The notes beneath the pieces were generated by a model that was not told where the DNA came from, searched no databases, and saw only the letters and a program-made list of their open reading frames with translations. Below are positions 14,101 through 26,100 of a DNA stretch of 64,000 nucleotides, in pieces (position 1 is the first letter of the stretch; each line of letters starts with the position of its first letter). The stretch is from Promerops cafer (Eukaryota; Chordata; Aves; Passeriformes; Nectariniidae): positions 186,001 through 250,000 of the forward strand of contig VZSE01002457.1 of NCBI GenBank assembly GCA_013398275.1. Direction: 5' to 3'. The position numbers and the translations under genes are program-made.

Positions 14101-17100
14101 CCCCTTCTCCACCTCCCCTTCTCCTGACCCTTCTCCACCTCCTCTTCTTTCTCCTGGCCCTTCCCAGGCATCTCTCACCACCAGCAAGGCTGCACCTCCA
14201 CCCCAGATTTGTGGGATTTGAGGGCCGGTCATGGATGCTGCAGGAGCAAATCGCCCTTTCCTGGTGGTGTCCTCGGAGCCTGCAGCAGGAGGGCTGGGCC
14301 AGTGAAGCTGAGTGCTGAGCTCTGCTTGGATCCATCCTTCCTTTCCCTCTGGGCTGGCAGGAAATATGGTCCTTCAGAGTGAGTTAGCAAAGGGAAATTT
14401 TATGGAATAGAGTGCTCCGAGACTCTCCAGGTGACATCTGAAAACTTCTTCCCCTGTCCATTTTACATTTTCTGCTTGAGAAAACATCATTTCAACTTCT
14501 AAAGAAACTTATATGTGACATGATGCTGCTCCATCACCCTGTTGTAGGGAATGAACAGCAGCCCTTTTATATCAGGCTTATTTCCTGCTTTTTAGCAATC
14601 TGGTTTACAAAAAGAGACATTTTTAGATGTGTTGTTTTCAACCCAGTTAAAAAAAGAATACAAAACAAGTTTGATTTAAGTCAACAATGGATAAATAACC
14701 CACCGTGGGTAGATGAACACCCACCCCTGTGTTTTTCTAGTGAAAATATTTGCACCAGTATGAGGAATAATGTGCAATAAAAGCCATGCAATTTTAGCCA
14801 GCTGTGCAACACATTAATTTTCGCTTTCTAATTCTTTTTTTTTTCATATGCAAAGACCTTCTTGGCAAAAAAAACCCAAAAGCTGGAAACCCCTGGTTTA
14901 TTTTTCAGTTTTCCCCTCTCTCAGGTAGTTGCAGGCAGGGCAGATGGGGACATTTGCAGTACAAGCAAGGAGAGGGATGTATTTACATCTCCCACCCACG
15001 TGTCCCTCAAGCAGCCAAAATCCCTTCTCTGTGAATCCTGTTTTTCCCCAGCAGAGGGGGAGCTCACTCTGATTAAAATACACTTTTCCCCCCACTTGCA
15101 ACTGTAGTGGAATATAAAATATGCTCCTGAATCAAGCTGAAAATGAATTATGGAAAGGTATTACATGCAGGTATTACAGCACACTCTGCTGCAGAAAAAT
15201 CAAGAGGGTGCAGTTGATGATGGGGTGTTGTTTTTTTGAGTGAGCAGCAGTCAAACACCACTGATCCTCAGCCCCCACAAAGATCAGAGTGTGGAGGAGC
15301 TTTATTTTCCTTCTTGTTTTGAGGACCAGGGACTAATTGACCTCACAACTGAATCCAAACCCAAATTGGACTGGGAGAACATCAGAACAGCAAAGATGTG
15401 TTGCCAGAATTTGCTGATTTCCCTTTTCCCATTTCCCTTTTCCAGGTTGGCACAGGAGCAGGAGTTGGTTTTAATGTTAACATGGCATTTACTGGTGGTC
15501 TGGATCCGCCCATGGGAGACACAGAATATTTAACTGCCTTCAGGTACTACTGAATTTTCCCTCTCACAAACCTATTTTTCACCTCAGCTGGGTTTCTTTC
15601 TCCTCATGCCATCCTCCTTGATTTTGCTTTTGATAAGCTTTAAAATTTTAATATCATTCATCCAAGAGAGGCCCTGGCACAGGGTGCCCAGAGAAGCTGT
15701 GGCTGCCCCTGGATCCCAATTTCCATGCCTGGAAATGTCCAAGACCAGGCTGGACACTGGGGCTTGGAGCCACCTGGGACAGTGGAAGGTGTCCCTGCCC
15801 ATGGCAGGGGTGGCACTGGATGAACTTTAAGTCTCCTTCCCACCCAAACCATTCCATGATTTTTCTTAGACACTGTCCTGTCCCACCCCCTGGCTCCCCT
15901 GTGCCATGGGGCCCACCTGGCCTCTCCTTTAACAATCTGAAGTGATTTTGTGTCCTCACACCGGGTTTAGTGCACCTCTGGTGGCCTAAATTCAGGCAGA
16001 CACACATTTGCCAGAATATGGGGTGTGAACTTCTGGAATATCACCTTTGTGGAACATCATGAAATCCAGGTGCATTATTTTCTGCTTTTCCCTGTTACAT
16101 CCTGTTACGCTGAGCAAAAAGCACCTTTTCCTCCTCTTCATTCTGCCATCATAAAGCCCTCAGAGCACACACACAATTGAAAATGTCACCAGGTCACTCA
16201 TTTGTGTCACTCCTGGCCCAGGAAGGCAGCACTTCACTCCAGAGGGGAAGCCTGGCTATCCCAGCAGTCCCCAGGATGGGGACTTCATTAGCCAGAGCAC
16301 CCCGAGCTGGGGACACAGGGGCATTAAATATTAATTAATTTTCCAGGCTCCTGGAAAAGGCTCAGGGCTGCACAGTGAGGCCTTTGCCAGCCATTCCTGC
16401 TTGCCTGGACACTGCAGCTATTTAGGGAAGGGCCTTTGGAGCAGGCCCTTATTTTGGGCAGTTTTGGGGGAGCTGAGGGATGCCTGCACACCTTCAGTTT
16501 AACCATGAGTTAAATGATCTTTTTTTTCATCCTACGCCAAGTTTGGCCATGATAGTACATTATCAAGTGACCTTTTTAAATCTCAACCAGCTCCTTTGAA
16601 AAACATTTCCCCCCCTACCCCCGCCCCCCAAATCTTTCTATTGATTTTAATGTAAAATAACGCTTTGAAGTTTGCAATTTATAGTCCCCCGAGAGTTAGA
16701 AAGTGAAGGGAATGGGTCATATATCCTATTTTTTTCCCCTTCTTTTCTTGCTTTAGCCCCTTGAGACAATACATGCCTTCAAGGCAGCACCTTGTTATTC
16801 CACCCCGTTGAATGCCACGTTGCATTTGCTGGGGATCAAACCGAAGATGAAGAAAAGATAAGAAAATTGGCCATAATGAACTCCAGAAGCAGGAGGCATT
16901 TTCACCATGAACTTGGAAACTCGCAGTGGAGAACTGAGCTTTAATTCAAACCAGTCTGAATGCCAAACTGTGAGGCTTTGAAGTCTGGAGAGGAATCAGT
17001 GGAAATCCTTTGAGCTAGGCAAAGATACTGATAGACTTTTTCTTTTTTTTTTTTCCAAGCCTTAACTCTTCACATGCCCATCTGTTTTTAGGGAAAAAAG

Positions 17101-20100
17101 TCCTTTTTCTGTGTAAAAGGAGCAGATTTAAATAAGCAACGTGCTCCTCGTTTTTTGTTGTTGTATTTCAGGAAGAGCCAGTGTGTGGGTTTGAGAATGA
17201 AAACAACTGAGGAAATTGTCCTTCTAAACAAGAGAAATGAGGGAATAAATAAATCCCAGTGAAACCACTCATCCCCATGCTGAAAACCTGTTTCAGAGTG
17301 CATTTGCTCCATTCAAAAAAGAGATGGGAACTCAGTGATTTTCATCCTGTCTCCAAATATTATCTCCCCAGGAGAGCCCAAGCTCTCCTGACCTCTGGAT
17401 GGTCCTTAATGCCACTGAGACGTATCAGAAGTGAGAAGAAGAGTTTAAAATGTGCTTTTCCCTGCACTTTGTCACTTGTTACCTTCCTAACCTGGGGCTG
17501 AAATCACTGCCTGCCCCTGCTCCAGGTTGGGGTGTCCTGTTTTTGTGGGGGGTGTGATCAGAAAGGATTTGGGGAGTTTTCTGGGAGCCTGGAGCTCCTG
17601 CACCCCGTGGTAGCTGCGGCTGTGCTGGAGTCAGCTCCACATCCTGCTCCCCGAGCGTGTGGGCAATCCCAGATTTCACAGACCAGGCAGAAATAGGGTC
17701 AGTTTAATGGGAAAAATGCAGGGCACATCATTCCCAAAATCCTGAACTCCTCAGAACGTTCCCAGTGCCTCCGCTGTTGTTCTGTAGTTACAGAAACAAA
17801 CAGCTGTAAAATTCAGAGGGGTTTTTTGCACCACAGTTTGTTTTTCCCTAACATTTTACCTGAGCTGAAATCTTGTTTGCCTCTCTCAATCCTCTTGATC
17901 CAGGTGCAAACCCAGCTAAGAGAGCTGCAGGAAAAATGGGAAGGCTCTGGCTGGTTCCTTATTACATGGGAGCAGCAATTAGTGAAAAGAAAAATGTTTT
18001 ATCCGCAGGAGTTTCCCTCTGAATTTACTGCAAGGAAGTTTTCCTGATGATACCAGCAGTTGTGTTGTGTCTGAGGATTTTTTCCCATCCTGAGGTCTCC
18101 TCCACAGCCATAATTCCACGTACAGCTCGATTCCACATTCAACTTTATTTAAAACACCTCAAGCAGAAGGAAAAAGCCAGGACTGCGCTTCCCCCTCCTC
18201 CTGCCGCTTTCAAAAAGCATTAAACAAGTTCAGGAACCAATTTTAGGGGGATTTGGGCTTTTGCCTCAATCCATAAACCCTTTGAGGAGCGAGGAAGAGG
18301 ATGAGGGGGGAGATGATGATGTTTTGCCTGGAACGGTTGTTGCTGTATTTTCAGTTTCATGCTCTCCCCACGCTGATTTCACCCCCAAACTCCTAATCCC
18401 TTTTGACACAGTAAATGACCATGGAGAAGCAAAGACTGGAATTTTCAGGAAGCTGGTTAGCCTCAGGAGCAGTGGATAACATTTTTAGTTTATATATATA
18501 TATATATATATATAAGATATATAACATGTATAAAACCATATATAGATAACATCTACAGAAATACACACATGATCTATATGAAATAGATCAATAGATGTAA
18601 TATATAGATACATGCATAATATAAATATATGCACTTAACATAGATAAATTTATACATAGAACATATAAAAATATATATAAAACATAGATGTGGGCAAGAG
18701 TGGGGAAAAAGTCTCTAAAAAAGTGTTCAGCCTTCTGAGTTTACCAATTTACTTGCTGCAATTGAGCATTTAAAGCCCAAAATAATCCTCTGTAGGACTG
18801 TTTCATATGCCTGTCGTTTATTAGGCATTTAATTGGGGAATTGGCTAATGCCAGGCTAAAAATTGTTCATTCAGCCTTCTGGAAAATAGATCTTAAATTG
18901 CTTTTATTTTTTTTTTCCTCTCTCCCAAGCGATTGCAGAACACAATGGGGAGGCTTTGCTGGTTGCAGCCATCAGTTTGCTCTCGTGTAGAGCTGTTCAG
19001 CTCAGCTGTAACCAGGCAAATAAAAGGATTTCATTTATTTTAAGCAAGCAAAACAAGCTTCTGAAATTAGGGAAATTTCATTTTCCTTGTTTTTTAAAAA
19101 AATCTACATGGATTGAATGAATATTCAGTGTTAGGAATATTCATTCCTCAGTGAATAACTTCACAGTCACCTCAGCCATTCCTTAAAAGACCCAATTCCA
19201 GGCAGAACTGCTTATCTCCTGGGTAATAATTTGAATTTCTGGCTTTTTTAGAGTCTCATCAGCAGGGCAAAGCTACGGGGTTGTTTGCAGTTTCATCCTT
19301 GTTTCCTCTGGAGGGTTTGGCTTTACTGGGGTGGATCTGAGCAAAGGGGCTGGTTTCATCTGTGGACAAGGGAAAATGAAAAAGCAAAAAGCTGGATGAA
19401 ATGTGTCCAAAACCTTGTCCACAGATGGAATCTCGGAAACACACCGGATTTTTGTCATTTTTTCTTACAATTAAAAAGGCAAAGTGAGGGAGTGCTGGCT
19501 TTGACCCTCCTGGATCAAGTTTGACATCCATGGAGGACATCAAACAGAGTTGGGGCTGTGGCTTTGGGATGCTGGTGTCCTACTGGAATTAAGAGAAGGG
19601 CTTTTTGTCTCCTAAAACTGCCCTGGCAGGGTTCAGGGTTAGCCCTGGGCGCTGTGTGGCTGTGCTGGAGGGGTCACCTGTCACTGTCACCCACAGCCAC
19701 CTCCAGCTGAGGGTCACCAGCTTCCCCATTCCTCAGGAGCCTCTGTGTTTGGTAGGACTGGACACCTGTGCTGGGGGCTGGAATGAGATGGTCTTTAAGG
19801 TCCTTCCCAGCCATTCTGTGCTCCATGAGCTGTCCCATGGCTGAGAATCCCCATGGGTCCATGATCCCATGGGTTGCTGGACCATCCTCACACCTTGGGG
19901 TGCTGGCTCTGGTGATCCCACACTTCCACTGAGACCCTAGCAGCTCCCACGGCGTCGTAACTCGGGGAGGGGGGAAATAAATCTGATGGTTTGAGCAGTT
20001 TTCCTTGGGTTAGGAATGGAGGAGCTCAGCAGCACTTCAAAGCTCAGGGAAGATAAACCCTCGGCCGCTGCACTTGCTCTGGAATTGCTGCTTCAGGCCT

Positions 20101-23100
20101 TGGTGTGGGAGGTGGTTTCTCCTAAAAAATTCGGTGGGTTCCACCAAACTGTAAAGCCACCAGCCAGAGCTGTGCTCTCATCTTCCTCACAGAATCATCC
20201 CCCGGGGACAAAACTGAGAGGGGCAATCACATCATTAGAGGAGAAAATTGGAATTCCTCGTTGGGATTTTGTGCGGATTAAGGGAAAATGATGTCCCTTT
20301 TTTCTGGCAGAGGACTCAGTGTCTGCACGCGGAGATCCACAGTGATTGCAGGAGGCTCTGGGGTTGCTGTGGCAAATAGCTGGGAAAAAAATAAAGCTGG
20401 GAGGTGGGGGGGGAGGGGGCAGTGTTTTGGTGCCTGGGTGCCTGTCCCTGCTCCATGGTGGCAGTGGAGATTTGGGGATGGGTTTGCTCAGTGCTTGGCA
20501 GAGGTTGACACCCCGTTAAGAATTAATTCTGCGGAGGGGCACAAGCTCAGCTGGATGTCAGGAGCTGCTGACTCTGGCAGATGTCTCGTGGCTGTTTAAT
20601 ATCCTCGTGGCAAAACCTGGGAGCTCTTATGAGCATTCTGATAGCACTTGAGCCATCTCAGCACGGAACAGGCCCCCCGGGCTCTGTTTTTAGAGCATCA
20701 CATAAAGACTCGACTCAATAAAGCGTGAGGTTCTCGTGTGTGCGAAGATTTACAGGTCTGTGCCTTGGGATGTGGGTAAAATAACATCAGTTTCTGCTGT
20801 AGAAAGTTATCCTGGCTGGGGGCTCTTCCTAGGATAGGGAAATGGGAAAAGTACAGGTCAGGTTGCCCTAGGGATACATCCAGAATTCAGTAGGTGTAGT
20901 TACAATGGAAAAAACATAATTTGGGAAGTGTGTCTTGGTGTGGGGAATGGGATGTTTGCAACCTCGTGTAGGTTTTAAGGAGAAATTCTGGATTTTGGAG
21001 AGAGAGAAACCAGAGAGAAAAATGTCTTTTGGTGAGAAACCACAGGAACAGACCCCTTGTTTCATTCAAATACAACTTCAGCAATCAGTAGGATGGGGAG
21101 GCTGAGCGACTGCATGCATTTTTTAGTGAACAAAACATCAGGGGGAAAACAGAGGATGGGGAAGTGGCATTGGGAGAGATGGATTTGGGTGGGGAAGCAG
21201 TGTTGGGAGAGGTGGATTTGGGTGGGATATTTGCATTCTAGAGCTGTTCTGCCCCGTGGTACACTCCCAGCCTTTAGCTGTGGGAAATTAGAGGTGCAGC
21301 AAGGGAGGAAGGAATCACTTTGCAAAGCCTAGAGGAGATGTTTTGAGGGAGGACTTGGAGATAATGCAGGTGGGGTGAGATTTCCCAGGTAGTTTTGCAG
21401 CCTGTGCCAGATGCCCTCTTATTTTACCCTTATTCCCATGTATGTAAATCAGGAAGTGATCCCAAATGGGAAGCACAAGGGGTGACAGCTCATTTCCCTG
21501 CTCAAAACACGAGGTGGAGGAAATCCCAGAGAGTGCAAGGAGTTCTTCCAGCCAGGCTCTCACCCTGTAGGGAAGTAGATGGGCTTTGCTGCCGTGGAAT
21601 AAGGGTTTGGTGAGAGGGTTTAAACACCCCTGCCTTTGCTCAGGAGCCACCCTAACGTGTGTGCTGTGGATATTTTATGTTGCAGGACAGTAGTGATGCC
21701 CATTGCCAACGAGTTTGCCCCAGACGTTGTGCTGGTGTCATCTGGTTTCGATGCTGTGGAAGGGCACCCCACACCCCTCGGAGGATATAATCTGTCAGCA
21801 AAATGTAAGTGGGAGCTCTGCTTCTGCTCCTGTCCTAGGGATCAAAAGACAGTGTTCCCAGATTTTACTTGGCAGGGTCTATTTCAGATCTTTCATTTCA
21901 ATGGCAAAAGTTCCATCTTTTTTCTTTGAATTTTCATGGTACTTATCTTTTTATAATGCATATTTTGGCCTGGCTGAAGCCTTAATTTTGTTTGGTTTTT
22001 TTTGAAACATTGGATATTTCAACTTTGAAATATTCAATATGTAATACTGTGTAATTTATTTGTAGTCACATCTCTGCTGAATTAGAGAGTTATGCTGGTG
22101 TTAATATAAAACTGCAGGAAGAGGCCATACCAGCTGTAAACACTCTCATTGCTACCACAAATCCATTTCTTCCTCCAGGACACCTTATTAAAATTTTGAG
22201 CTGAATACATTTTTGCTCTCCACCTTTGAATTAATTACAGAGACCCACAAATCCTCCTTTTTGCTTCGGGTCCGGGATGTTTTTGGGAGATGCACTCAAA
22301 TCCTCCCCCAGGTTATGTGGAGTTTACCTGGCACCGTTTCCTTCAAATTAATCCAGAGGACAGTTTTTCTTGTAAAAAGGGTTTTATTATTATTTTTTAA
22401 GAGTTTGTTCCAGCCAGGAAAGTTGTTCTCCACAGTAAACTTGAAAATCTCATAAGGGAGCTGAACCTATAAACTTTATATAAGAATAAAGTGAAATAGG
22501 TTTACAAGAGACAAGTTCCTTGAGATATCCAGAAACGCTTTGGGAAGGGAAGGTCTTGTTTACCTGCTGGTTGAATTTGCTGTGCTCTGCTCCTCTCATA
22601 AAACCAGTTATGGGCTCGGCAGTGGATGGTTTTCTCTCCCTGCTAATTTGTTAATTGGCCGACTCGCAAAGGGGTTTGCTCCAAAGCAGAAAGCAGGGAG
22701 TAGGGATGGGGGTAGAAATTCCCTGGCTTTCCCTTTGTTTGGCTTTTTGATTTTTTTTTTTTTCTCCTGGATGGGGAAGGTTGCTTTGAGGACACGTTTT
22801 TTAAATCCTCGCCGCTTGGTTCTGTTTTGTTTAAAGGGGGCAGAAATGTATTGTGTGTCATCTGATCAAAGTGCCTGGTGCCCCTGGAATTTTTATAGCA
22901 TATTATGGACGGGAAGAGCTGTCTGCTGAGAACAAAATGTCAAACCTAAATCTCTCTGGGGCACTGCGCTGCTGCTATCCCGACCCAAACTGGGCCAATT
23001 CCCCTTCCCCTTCCCTCCCCCGAAGCAACATCCAGCAGAAATCCGCCCCTTTCCCTGCTTCCAAAGGGAATGCTGGCCTCTGGCTTTAATTTGGGGTGCT

Positions 23101-26100
23101 GAGAGGTGCCAAGGGGAGGATGGTGATGCTCTCAGCTCGGGCGGTGCTGGTGGGGGGCACACAGATCCACCCCGGGGAAGCCGTGGCTGGAATCGCGTGG
23201 CGAGCGCCTTACAGCCCAACCTGGCTCGTGTTATGCGCCGAGCCCTTCCAAATCCCCGCTGAGTTTTTAATATGATGTAATTCCTCTCCCTAATTCTCTG
23301 ATCCTCTGCCAGGAGCCCGATTCCAGCCGCCACCTTTGCCCTTCTCCTGCATTTCCTCTGTTCCCTCGTTGCAGGCTTCGGGTACCTGACGAAGCAGCTG
23401 ATGGGCCTGGCCGGGGGCCGCGTCGTGCTGGCCCTCGAGGGTGGCCACGACCTCACTGCCATCTGCGACGCCTCGGAGGCTTGTGTGTCTGCCCTGCTGG
23501 GAAACGAGGTACAGGCACCCCCAAAACCTCCTCGGGTCTGGGCGTCTCGTCCTCCCGTCTGCCAAGTTTCTGTCATTGTTTTGTGTCCTTCTGACACTTG
23601 GTGTTTTAAGGGTGGTTTTTTTTATGCTTGAAAACCACCTGTGCTTTGCAGTTCGTGCAATGAGTGAAACAGCTAAGAATGATTTTTTTGGGTTTGTTCT
23701 TTCTCCAAATAATTTGCTTTGTGCTCTTTGAAAAAACAACTCTTTTAATTAATCTCTGAATTCGTTGTGCAAGCTCTCCCTTCTCTTTGCTCCCCTCTCT
23801 AGTCCTACAGCCTGTACCTGCTGCGTGGGGCAGCTTGCTTGACGTGGTTTGCAGCTGGATTTTTTCATTGGAGTTATATTTTCTATTTTCTGCATGTTGC
23901 TGTGTAGGAAAAGCCTCGGCTGTTTCAGAGAAATTGGCCAGAAAGGTTAGGGGGGATGGTTGCAAGATAAGAGCCAGACAGAGACGTACAGCAAGATTTT
24001 GGATTCTGGACACCTTAGGGTATTTTCCTACAGAGAAAATTGTAGATACTCCATCTTTTCTGCCTTTTTCCCCCCAGTTTTAGTGTCAGTGGGATGAAAG
24101 AAGGAACACTCCATGTAGACATCTTTGAAATCCCTGCAGAGATGGTGACTCCACCACTGCCCAGGGCAGCCTGACTCAATGCCTGAGCATGCTTCCAAGT
24201 GAAGGAATTTTCCCTAATATCCACCCTACAACTCCTCTGGTGCAACTTGAAACCATGTTTGAGGGCTTTTGAGTATGGTTACTTTGGGCTGAGATGCAGC
24301 ACCAGAGGAGCCGACCAGTGAGTCTGTCTCCAGTGGGAGCTGATTTCTGGGGAGGGTTGTAGTTCAGTGACCATCAGGTGTCTGGGGAGATGGAGAGGGA
24401 GCTTGGATCTGCATGGAGGTGTGGAGCAGTTTGACTTCCAGCCTGTTGGAGAAGTGCTCTGTCTTGGAGTATCCACACTCGGTGTTAAGTGGGAGGCTGG
24501 AGTAGCCAGGCCAGGAGAGAAACCAACTGGGATTCATCAGAAGCACCTGCTTCCATCATCCAGCATCCCAGCTCCCAGTGTCCAGGGAGCATCCTGCTCC
24601 TCGTGCTTGGCCAGGCAGTTCTGAGAAGGCTCTGGGCATGGGGAATGGCTCCAGCCTGCACTCAGCCCTCAGGACAGCTGAAAACTCAGGAGGCAGCTGC
24701 CACACCAGCATGGAAACAGGGGGCTTCAAGTGGTGAGGCACTGGCACAAGTTTCATAGAGAAGCTGAGGCTGCCTCTGGATCCCTGGAAGTGTCCAAGGC
24801 CAGGTTGGATGAGGTTTGGAGCAACTTGGGACAGTGGAAGGTGTCCTGTCCCTGGCAAGGGTTGGGACTGGATGAGCTCTAAGGTCCCTGGTAATGCAGC
24901 CCATCCTGGGATTCTGTGTTTATTGCAGCACCATCTGTTTTAAGTAGTCACCACAGACAATTCCTCCAGCTCCAGCCACCTTTGGGTGCAGGATGCACTT
25001 TGAAAGGGAAGCAGTGGGAATAGCACTGGAGGATGTTGTTCCTCCTGCTCAGTGTGCTCCCAGGATCACAGGAGGCTGACTGCAACCACATGCAGTGAAT
25101 AAGTGCTTGATCCAAGCCATGGATGTGTTAGGGAGTGTAAGGCTGTGAGGAGAGCTCAGCACTCAGGTTACCTTGGATGTTGTGAGCTGTCTGAGTGGTT
25201 TCATTGAGCAGAGGGAATATTGATCCTTAAAGGTAAAAAACATTGATTATTCTAATAATGGCTACAAGGACACTTAAACACAGACCTGCTCTCACTTGTC
25301 CTAGGTGGGCTGTGCAGACGGGGTAATACTCCCTGGTTTGCCCACACATCAGAAAGCAGGAAACGCCGTTTTATCCGCGTCTTCCCGCGAACCGTTTGAA
25401 GGCAGGCGAGTCGGGGGGAGCGGCTGCAGCCCTGCGCCGCGGCCCTTTGATGCGGTTTGATCTACAGCGTGTCGGAGGATCCTGCCTGCACACACACGGG
25501 CAGGCAGCTGTGGCCGGGGGGGCCTGCAGGGAGCTGGGCTGGCTCAGGAGCCGTCCTGGAGCTCCACTGGGGCTGGTAGGAAATGAGGCGAACGGTGCCG
25601 GTCCCCCGCGCGTCGGCGTCCGCCGGTGGAGATCAAAACGCCGGCGTCGGGAGAAGCACGGGGCGAGGGCAGGAGCCAGCTCCTTCCCAGCTGGCCAGGA
25701 AGCTAAACCAGAGCTGGGGCTGTGCAGCTGATTACTGCCCTGGGGAGGGGGTCAGGGCTGGGGAATGGACCTGCGCTGCTGTGGTGGCAGAACCGTGCAA
25801 AGCTCGCAGGGCTTCGGTGGAAATCAGAGGAGGGTTTGGTGCAGAGAGAGACTCTGATACAGTCTGAGAGCGTTTGGGTTGTTCAGCCTGGAGAAGGCTC
25901 CAGGGAGAAGTCTTCCAGTGCCTAAAGCGGCTCCAAGAGAGCTGGACAGGAGCTTTGGACAAGGTCCTGATGGGACAAGGAAAAGGGGGAATGGTGTCCC
26001 TGCCCATGGTGAGTTTTAAGATCCCTTCACACCCCAGCATTCCATGATTCCGAGGTCTGCTGATGGCAGTCCAGACCAGTTAGGCACTGTTCCTCTCCCG

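Larger units (their letters stand above)
15544..21685 (+). other. HDAC4: HDAC4 intron (largest in the window)
   Basis: Intron of 6.1 kb. It holds a sense-strand CR1 at 15664-15862, a short CR1 tail at about 19779-19818, the TA-rich block 18481-18690 and a 33-bp tandem duplication at 21161-21226. The stretch 16,500-17,300 is AT-rich, repeat-poor and intermediate in character. I recognise no gene in it. Confidence 0.85.

Noticed and set aside
13713..14318. 201-codon + frame after the exon at 13585
   Set aside because: It is built largely from the 14-bp minisatellite and sits beyond a clear donor site, so it is intronic.
18120..18240. Possible minus-strand 3' end with TAAATAAAG at about 18143
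   Set aside because: An AATAAA alone in an AT-rich intron, with no acceptor or coding exon to support it.
22893..23597. 234-codon minus-strand frame
   Set aside because: It lies opposite the HDAC4 exon at 23375-23508 and its intron. It is a shadow frame in GC-rich sequence with no known domain.
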